From assembly GCF_032452875.1 (NCBI RefSeq), contig NC_083875.1:80064178-80128177 (forward strand): a DNA stretch of 64,000 nt, read 5' to 3'. The DNA comes from Bos javanicus. Taxonomy: Eukaryota > Chordata > Mammalia > Artiodactyla > Bovidae. Made by a program: the position numbers and the translations under genes. The notes under the pieces are model-generated. The model was not told where the DNA came from. It searched no databases and saw only the letters and a program-made list of their open reading frames with translations. Positions 56,815 to 64,000 of the stretch are shown here, piece by piece; the stretch's first letter is position 1; each line of letters opens with the position of its first letter.

Positions 56815-57539
56815 ACCTGGGCATTATTAACAGGAAGCCCGGTAAAATGGAAGGAAAGAGATCGTGGTAGGAAGTGCAGCAGCGGTTGCAGATGGGAGGA
56901 AACCACAGGAAAGGAGGCATTTCTCGGGGGAAGTGCTAGAGGTAAAGGGGGAAAGGAGGGGTTCTGTGGAGTGGTGCTGGGGAGGATGGATTTTTTTGGG
57001 GGGGGGGAGGAGGATGGATTCTCGAGCAGTGTTTTGATGTGGAAAGAATTGTTCAGTGTTTTGTTTTTTTTTTTTAATTTAAAAATGCCGGGCCTGGGCT
57101 GGAGTGACGAGTTTGGGCTAGGAGAGGGCTCCCGCTTGTCCCTCGCTGTGCGCACCACCGCGAGTGGAGTGTGAAGTGTTTATTAGAGCCCAGTTATATT
57201 TCATCCCTCAGATCCTACATAATTGGTTAGTTAAGAATTCAAGTGATTGTCTCTCTGCTATTGAGATGCAATCACACTGACAGTAAGAGGATGGTTATTT
57301 TTCTAAGCCCCGCTATACACATAAGAAACTGGGATTAGGCGATGGTAGCGTGGAATTTTGGCTTATCTTCAACTAGGTGGGTGATCTAGGTCAAGGCATG
57401 TTCCTTCTCATCCCTTCTACTACAGGTATGGTGAGAATTAAACGAAAAGCTCTTGAAAGAGTACAGGGCATACAGGAGCATTCCATGAACTGTGCTAATG
57501 GGTAATGCATACTGGAAGATGCCATAAATTGTGAAAATA
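56815..57539. other. No firmly recognised feature; possible MIR at 57310-57480
   Basis: A poly-G run lies at 56998-57007 and a T13 run at 57063-57075. The stretch with GGTGGGTGATCTAGGTCAAGG and ATGGTGAGAATTAAACG is vaguely MIR-like. Confidence 0.35.
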
Positions 57540-57812
57540 CTTTATATGGTACAATACCATTATACATTTGTCTAAACCCCCAGAATGTGCTATGCCAAGA
57601 ATGAATCTTAAACAATGGACTCTGGGTGATAATGATGTGCCTGTGTGGGTTCTTGGATTGTTAACAAATGTCCCATTCTGGTACAGCATGTGGACAGTGG
57701 TGGAGGTTGGGGCACTGCACACTTAAGGGAACTCTGCTTTCTGCTCAGTTTTACTGTGAACCTAAACCTGCTCTAAAAAGTAAAGTTGGTTAATAAAAAA
57801 GTTAAAAAAAAA
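57540..57812 (+). mobile_element. Ancient L1M 3' UTR end
   Basis: CATTTGTCTAAACCCCCAGAA, GACTCTGGGTGATAATGATG, TTGTTAACAAATGTCCC and GTGAACCTAAACCTGCTC, ending in a poly-A. It is the sense counterpart of the fragment at 20945-21290. Confidence 0.65.
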
Positions 57813-57814
57813 AG

Positions 57815-57928
57815 CCTTGCCATGCTCTCCTCCAAGGGATCTTCCTAACTCAGGGATCAAAGCCCCATCTCTTACGTCTTCTCCTGTATTTGCAAGCGGT
57901 TTTTTAACACTAGCGACAACTGGGAAGC
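57815..57928 (-). mobile_element. Bov-tA fragment (head region)
   Basis: CTCTCCTCCAAGGGATCTTCC, CTCAGGGATCAAAGCCCC and TTAACACTAGCGACAACTGGG are the antisense tRNA head. Diverged. Confidence 0.75.
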
Positions 57929-57987
57929 TTTTTTAGGTTGGTGCAAAAGTGTTTGCGGTTTTGTAATATTGAAATCTGCCATCTGAT

Positions 57988-58258
57988 TGGAGAAGGCAAT
58001 GGCACCCCACTCCAGTACTCTTGCCTGGAAAATCCCATGGATGGAGGAGCCTGGTAGGCTGCAGACCATGGGGTCGTGAAGAGTCGGACACGACTGAGAC
58101 ACTTCAGTTTCACTTTTCCCTTTCATGCATTGGAGAAGGAAATGGCAACCCACTCCAGTGTTCTTGCCTGGAGAATCCCAGGGACCGGGGAGCCTGGTGG
58201 GCCGCCGTCTATGGGGTCGCACAGAGTTGGACACGACTGAAGCGACTTAGCAGCAGCA
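57988..58258 (+). mobile_element. Bov-A2 SINE inserted in the mariner
   Basis: Two Bov-A units with the CACTTTTCCCTTTCATGC linker, ending GACTTAGCAGCAGCA. The flanks GCCATCTGAT (57978-57987) and GCCATTTGAT (58259-58268) are a 10-bp duplication with one mismatch. Younger than the mariner. Confidence 0.93.
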
Positions 58259-58371
58259 GCCATTTGATACTGGGATACATTCTTAAATAAATGTGGTTAT
58301 GTTATATACCATTTTAATGTGCATTTCTCACTTTATGTTTTTTGCTAATTACTACTTGCTGATTTTAGACT

Positions 58372-59404
58372 ATGGAAATGATGTTAGGCAAAAAGCAAAT
58401 TTGAGCGACTTTCTTATTTGACTTCAAAATGGGTCGTAAAGCAGCAGAGACAACTTGAAACATCAACACCACCTTTGGCTCAGGAACTGCTAACGAACAT
58501 ATAGGGCAGTGGGCAAACATATAGGGCAGTGGGGGGTAAAGAAGTTTTGCAAAGGAGACCAGAGCCTTAAAGATGAGGAATGCAGTGGCCAGCAATCAGA
58601 AGCTGACAACAACCAATTGAGAGCATTATCGAAGCTGATCCTCTTATAATTACATACGAAGTTGCCCAAGAACTCAACATCAACCATTCTAGGGTCGTTT
58701 TGCATTGAAACAAATTGGAAAGGTGAAAAAGCTCGGTAAGTGGGTGCCACAGGAGCTGACTGCAAATAAAAAAAACCGTCTTTTTGAATCGTCTCTTATT
58801 CTATGCTGCTGTACCGAACCATTTCTGGATCAGATTGTGACGTGCGATGAAAAGTGGATTTTATACAACCGGCAGTGACTAGCTCAGTGGTTGGACCTAG
58901 AGGCTCCAAAGCAAACTTGCACCAAAAAAAAAAAGTCATGGTCTGTTTGGTGGTCTGCTGTCGGTCTAATCCACTACAGCTTTCTGAATCCTGGTGAAAC
59001 CATTACATCTGAGAAATATACTCAGTAAACTGATGAGCGGTACTGAAAACTGCTACATCTGCAGCCACTTGCAGCCAGCATTGGTCAACAGAAAGCACCC
59101 AATTCTTCCCCATGACAATGCATGTCACACAACCAGTACTTCAAAAATTGAACAAATTGGGCTATGAAGTTTTCCCTCATTCACCATATTCACCTGACCT
59201 CTCAGCAACCAGCTACTTCAAGTATCATGACAACTTTTTGCAGGGAAAAACACTTACACAACCCGCAGAATGCAGGAAATGCTTTGCAAGAGTTCATCGA
59301 ATCCCTAAGGATGGATTTTTATGCTACAGGAGTAAACAAACATTTCTTGTTGGCAAAACTGTGTTGATTGTAATGGTTCCTATTCTAATTAATAAAGATG
59401 TTTG
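58372..59404 (+). pseudogene. Mariner transposase pseudogene
   Basis: Starts ATGGAAATGATG at 58372, with the FKMGRKAAET-like N-terminal helix-turn-helix region near 58425. It ends near TTTGAGCC at 59400. The frame is destroyed by indels and stops (for example TGA in GCAAATTTGAGC near 58399 and several deletions near 58810-58980). In mariners the D,D34D catalytic triad lies in the second half. That part is recognisable at DNA level (TGTGACGTGCGATGAAAAGTG near 58839 for the first Asp) but is not readable as protein. Confidence 0.85.
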
Positions 59405-59495
59405 AGCCTAGTTATAGTAATTTAAAATTCAGGGTCCAAAATCACAATTACTTTTTCACCAATCTAATATTTAATACACACTACTCAGTTTTTAA

Positions 59496-59623
59496 ATACT
59501 ATCACCAACTCAATGAACATGGGTTTGTGCAAACTCTGGGAGGTAGTAAAGGACAGGGGAGCCTGGTGTGCTGCAGTTCATGGGCTCACAAAGTGAGACA
59601 CAACTTAGCAACTGGACCGAACA
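59496..59623 (+). mobile_element. Short BovB 3' end
   Basis: TATCACCAACTCAATGAACATG to CAACTTAGCAACTGGACC is a diverged BovB tail of 128 bp. A perfect 13-bp duplication ACTCAGTTTTTAA lies at 59483-59495 and 59624-59636. Confidence 0.93.
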
Positions 59624-59636
59624 ACTCAGTTTTTAA

Positions 59637-59989
59637 CTTGTTGGCGGTTTTGCATGTACATACTCAATCACATAATCTACTTGTCAGTGGATGAGGTATA
59701 CCTCATGTTATTTGAAACTGGTGCAGATTCCTGAAAGAAAATGACACGTTAGAGGAGTGTCTTCATGACTATGTAAAAAACCATGTGCTTATCTCAGAGT
59801 AGCAGCTGTTCTGTGGGGTCAAAATAAGGCATGTGTGGCAACTGTTGGAAGTGGTTGCAAGGTATAACCACGTCTAGATTTACACTAATAGGTTAAAAAC
59901 TTACAATGGGGAAATGTTCAACACTGCACTTCAGGATTTAATTTCAGAGTTCTATACATTAAAGTGTCCTCTGGGTAAGACTGCACTGG
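59637..59989. other. No recognised feature
   Basis: About 350 bp with no assignable repeat or exon. Confidence 0.4.
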
Positions 59990-60084
59990 ATCTTCACTAC
60001 TGTGGAAGGGCAGGTATGATTTCCATTTTGCAGTCAAGGAAAATGAACTGCTTAGAGGTTAGGGGGATTTGCTACTCTCCAGCT
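59990..60084 (+). mobile_element. MIR SINE fragment
   Basis: ATTTCCATTTTGCAGTCAAGG, AAATGAACTGCTTAGAGG and GGATTTGCTACTCTCC are the MIR core. Confidence 0.55.
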
Positions 60085-60097
60085 GGAAAAATGGCAG

Positions 60098-60365
60098 CTG
60101 CTGCTGCTAAGTCGCTTCAGTCGTGTCCGACTCTGCGACCCCATAGACGGCAGCCCACGAGGCTCCCGTCCCTGGGATTCTCCAGGCAAGAACAATGGAG
60201 TGGGTTGCCATTTCCTTCTCCAATGCATGAAAGTGAAAAGTGAAAGTGAAGTCGCTCAGTCCTGTCTGACTCTTAGCGACCCCATGGACTGCAGCCTACC
60301 AGGCTCCTCTGCCCATGGGATTTTCCAGGCAAGAGTACTGGAGTGGGTCGCCAGTGCCTTCTCCG
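60098..60365 (-). mobile_element. Bov-A2 SINE
   Basis: Two antisense Bov-A units. A perfect 13-bp duplication GGAAAAATGGCAG (60085-60097, 60366-60378) flanks it. Low divergence. Confidence 0.95.
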
Positions 60366-60378
60366 GGAAAAATGGCAG

Positions 60379-61649
60379 AGCCAGAACCTAATTAAGTCAA
60401 GAATTCCAGTCAGTGCAAAGCATGCTAAATTCTTGACTGCTGTTATCCAAATAAGCCAGCTTTAGAAGAAAAAATAAGTACTGAGCACATCTCTGCAGTT
60501 TTAGAGAGGTTTGTTAAATTCTGTTAGCTTTTTCAACATTTTTCTGCTTGTAACATGAACCCTATTGACTTACCTACACAGGATATTTTTTCCACTAGGG
60601 TAATATATTTATTTATTTAAAATAAATTGAAGTATTTCAGAACACCTTAATAGTACCTCTGACTGTGCATACTGCTGCTACTGTGAACACTCAGCAAGAG
60701 ATTAAAAAGTGCAGATTGGAGGTATGAAAATGGATTTCAATATTTTTGTTTTTGAGAGGAAGAGGAAGGGAGAACCCTGGTAGTGGGGCATTTTTGGATC
60801 TTGTAAGAGACAGGCCAGCTGCATTTGCAAGATAGCCACGCCCTGGAAACTGGACTCAGCATGGAACAGATATACCTGTCCCCTAGCTGAGGTGCTGAGA
60901 AGGGGCTGGGACCAGCACCCAAGTAAAGGGAGTGAAGAACCAAGGACAACACATTATCCAGGTCTGCTGGCAAGCACTCGTCACTGTCCCACTCATGCAG
61001 TGTGAGGAATTGAAAAAGCTATCAAATTCATTGGACAGAATCTACTCTAGGAGTCAGAATAAAATGTACGGAACTTTTAAACATTCTTAAAAGGATATAT
61101 GAAAATGGCATCCTGAAAAGGAAGATAAAAAACTAAAAGACAGGAACAGGAAGGTGATGGGTGGTAAGTTAGGTAAGTTCAAGAAAATTAAATGTACAGT
61201 AATAAAAAATTAATGTGAGAAATGGCAGAATGACACTAAAAATCAAGCCAGTCACCTGGAGATCAAGCTTGACAAGTTTTCCCAACAGAAAGGAAGGAGA
61301 TGATTGGGAGAGGCATTTCAGAAAGAAAAATATTTCTGAGAAATAAAATTATGAAAAAGATATATTCTAAAACAAACAAACAAAACTTAGGTGGGGAGAG
61401 ACACTGGATTCACTTTTGTTTCAGACAAAAGTTAATGTCAAACCTTTGTTTGATACAAAAGGTGTAAGGAGAAATAAACACAGAAGCATCCAAACAGAAA
61501 AATAAAACCTATAAGGGAACAAAAATAAGATTGGTTGTAGTCTTCTGTGACTATGCCAGAAGACAACAGAATGGTATCAAATCTTTTCAAGGAAAGTGAC
61601 GAGAATTTTATGTCCAGTCAACTTTGCAGAGCCACACAGCCAAAAAAGA
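60379..61649. other. About 1.3 kb with no recognised gene or repeat
   Basis: AT-rich; an (AAAC)n stretch at 61370-61386. No exon signature. Confidence 0.4.
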
Positions 61650-61880
61650 AATGTGTGCGCGCGTGCAGGCTCAGTGGCTTCAATCGTGTCAGACTCTGTG
61701 ACCCTATGGACTGTAGCCCACCAGGCTCCTCTGTCCATGTGACTCTCCGGACAAGGTTACTGGAGTGGGCTGCCATGCCCTCCTCCAGGGGATCTTCCTG
61801 GCCCAGGGATCGAACCCGTGTCTCCTGCACTGCAGACCGATTCTTTACCCACTGGGTCCTCTGGGAAGCCCTCCCCACTG
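61650..61880 (-). mobile_element. Bov-tA SINE
   Basis: Antisense Bov-A tail (CTCAGTGGCTTCAATCGTG) then head complement (GGCCCAGGGATCGAACCCG, CTCTGGGAAGCCC). Confidence 0.9.
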
Positions 61881-64000
61881 CCGCCCCAAATAAATAAAGT
61901 TAATTTTGATATGATTCTTCTTCAGCTGGAAAATGTCTTCAAGGAATTTGTTTAAAAGAAAAGCATACAGGTGTGCTCCTTTCGAGCCCTCTTCTATCTG
62001 GGAATGCTTGCCCAGCAAGCACCCCCAGCAGCCCTCCCTATGCATTCATGCCCTGAAGTCTGTGGGACTCTTCTGCACACTCCCGGGACTTGGCAGGCAC
62101 TGGCTGTCAGTGAACACCAGACGGCAAGAGCACATGGAGATGGAGCGAGGAATAAAGGGGAGCAGAGCTGTACCGCCCTTAATCCTTCACCTGGTTTCCT
62201 CATGAAATTTAGGACTCTCATTGGAAAGTAAGGTGGATAAAATTACAGGTTGAAATCTTGATTTTATTTCAAAATGATAATCCGAGGCATGGCTCTGACC
62301 ACTTCTGAAGGGCTCATGAATTAGAGACACAGTTCCATGAAGGCTCCAGTCAGATCAAAATGATACCAATCAAACTTGTGATTGGTAGAAATAGCCTCTT
62401 TAATCATCAGGGATTTTAAAAGTCATCCACCCTGATTTCGGAGTATCATAAAAAGTAAAAATTACTTTTATTTTGTCATTTTTCCTTTGCAAATGTTTTT
62501 AGCAGCAACCAGGACTATTGTTTTCCTTCATTTTTATGACCATAGTATTTATATGTCTTTTCATTTTTATGACCATAGTAGTTATATGTCAACTTAAAAT
62601 TAGAGAGGGAAAAAATCAAAAGCCCTTCAGTGGCTCTGCTCATCTGTAGGAGGCTCACATAATAGGTACTCATGTTCACGTTATCAGTTCTACAAATATC
62701 AATAAAATAAGGTTTGTAAATCGTAAATACAGCAGTAGCAGTTCACACGTTTGACACGCTTTCACAAGGATTCAGTTGACAACAATAAATATAATTTCCC
62801 CTCTTTAAAACAAACAAAAAGGATTTATAAAGGATTAATTTACTTGGAGTTTATCAGCCCACTATTTTTAGTGTGCTCTGAAATAATTAAAAAGCTTGAA
62901 ATTGTATTCAATGAATACTGGCCCATAGTTACATTTTTTTTTAAACCTGTCTTAAATACATACATCATGGCTTTCTATTGAAATCCTTAAATCTATAGGG
63001 ATCTGTAGTAGGTAAGACTATATTAAACATTTTTTCCTCATTAACAATTTCATTAAGTTAAAAAAATCTGACATTTCCCTTAAATGTTAAGTCGAAGCCT
63101 GATCTATGCTGCTGTGTCCTGTGAAATGAACCTAATTTTCAAAGTGAATAGAACGCCTGAGTGGCCATTTAGAATGCGGCATTTTCCTTCCCTCATGATT
63201 CCTGCTGGGTCCTCTTCGCTGAGGCTTTTCCCTGAGTCATATATTTACTGGAAAGGCTACCTAGAGGAGGGGAAAAAACAAAACCCAACATAAATGAAAC
63301 AGGCCTCACTTTATCGTAAACGCTATACAATTACTTCTTATGGTTAATTATTTACAGAAACCTCATACTTGTCACTTGTTTTGAATCAAGTCATCTGGCT
63401 AGATATAAAAAGGTATAACAAAAGCCTCGTCATATTCTTTCTAAACGCAGATGAGCTGCTAGAGTGACGTCATGTTATGACATGCATGCTCACTACTGGT
63501 ACAGAGGCCAGGAGAACTTCTTAAAGCTCTGCTTTGCATCTGCAACCAAACAGAATAAACTCTAAAGAATTCTTTGGTCAGAAATAAATATCTTGTGTCA
63601 TTACTCTGCAGACATGAAGCTGTGAATGGTGACATGGTAGCCATAACTTATTGATTTAAAAGAAAAAAAGGAAATTTATTGTATTTACAGCTGCAGGACA
63701 GAAATGAGGACTGCTAATTACATGCACACCACAGAACAGTTAATAAATTTTGTTTTGGAATCAAAACAAATAGTTCAATGAAACAATAAAATTGACAAAT
63801 TCCTAAGTGATTACTTACAAGAAAGTAGTATCTGACAAAGGATATACACACATTGATTATACACATTTCAAACCAATGGTGGAAAGTATGGGTTGTTCAA
63901 AACTGGTATTTTGTCAAACAAGTAATTTTGGAAGGAAAGGGATAGAGAAGTTTCCTTCCTCACATCATACCTTTCCTCCTCACCTAATTTGAAATGAATT
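61881..64000. other. About 2.1 kb at the window end, no recognised gene or repeat
   Basis: No convincing exon or known repeat. In human, TUT7 follows ISCA1 at about 5 kb on the same strand, so its 3' end could be near. A gene-strand AATAAA lies at about 63675-63680, but no TUT7 coding sequence is visible. Confidence 0.35.
62528..62590. repeat. 33-bp tandem duplication
   Basis: TCATTTTTATGACCATAGTA begins copies at 62528 and 62561. The 30 bases compared differ at one position. Confidence 0.92.

Larger units (their letters stand above)
57933..59467 (+). mobile_element. Mariner DNA transposon (Hsmar1-like), split by Bov-A2
   Basis: Left terminal inverted repeat TTAGGTTGGTGCAAAAGTG (57933 on). 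The right one is the complement of the CACAATTACTTTTTCACC / AATCTAA stretch (to 59467). A transposase remnant lies between. With the SINE removed the element is about 1.26 kb, the normal mariner length. TA follows the right end; the left TA is not preserved. Confidence 0.9.

Noticed and set aside
58365..58765. Minus-strand frames in the mariner region
   Set aside because: They are antisense shadows of the decayed plus-strand transposase.
1..64000. CRISPR arrays, bacterial operons, phage or prophage genes
   Set aside because: The sequence is vertebrate nuclear DNA with interspersed repeats and spliced genes. No array of regular spacers or prokaryotic gene organisation is present.

Overview
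This is nuclear DNA from a ruminant, most likely a bovid. It carries BovB (RTE-type) LINEs and the SINEs built from BovB tails (Bov-A, Bov-A2, Bov-tA), together with ruminant L1 copies and cetartiodactyl CHR-type tRNA SINEs. Cow, sheep and goat cannot be told apart by eye. A bovid segment syntenic with human 9q21.33 fits the two genes found. In human, C9orf153 and ISCA1 are neighbours on the same strand, and both lie on the minus strand here.

Genes. (1) 404-2711, minus strand: two exons of a gene I identify as the C9orf153 orthologue. A small start-codon exon (2620-2711) and a large exon (404 or 421 to 913) join in phase through canonical splice sites. (2) About 43110-56060, minus strand: the complete ISCA1 gene, a mitochondrial A-type iron-sulfur cluster carrier. 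Its four coding exons (55873-55953, 48709-48762, 46041-46146, 44784-44932) join to exactly 129 codons plus stop. It has a CpG-island promoter and a 1.65 kb 3' UTR ending at an AATAAA. No other cellular protein-coding gene is recognisable. The other long open frames belong to retrotransposons or are chance.

Layout. 1-2.8 kb: C9orf153 exons, a solo ERV1 LTR and a Bov-tA. 2.8-6.1 kb: a 5'-truncated L1 with a perfect 14-bp target-site duplication. 6.5-9 kb: BovB and Bov-tA. 10.2-14.9 kb: an L1 with a twin-priming 5' inversion, itself hit by a BovB (which was hit by another BovB) and by a short L1 tail. 15-25 kb: single SINEs and ancient repeats (L1M, Tigger1, MER2, MIR, L2) in otherwise unannotatable DNA. 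25-38 kb: a BovB-dense block with one antisense copy in an old L1, a composite antisense copy, two sense copies sharing the same disabling mutations, and several SINEs. 38-40 kb: a three-level nest (Bov-tA, L1, BovB). 43-56 kb: ISCA1, whose introns are comparatively poor in young repeats. 56-60 kb: an old L1 tail and a decayed mariner split by a Bov-A2. 60-64 kb: mostly unannotatable DNA, possibly approaching the next gene (TUT7 in human).

I found no new enzymatic or defence system. The most unusual material is in the nested-transposon histories, the shared dead mutations of two BovB copies, an unusually long direct repeat around two tandem SINEs, a 19-bp perfect-stem hairpin, and a perfect CLEAR/E-box palindrome in the ISCA1 promoter. 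Repeat family names come from memory of consensus sequences, not from a database search.
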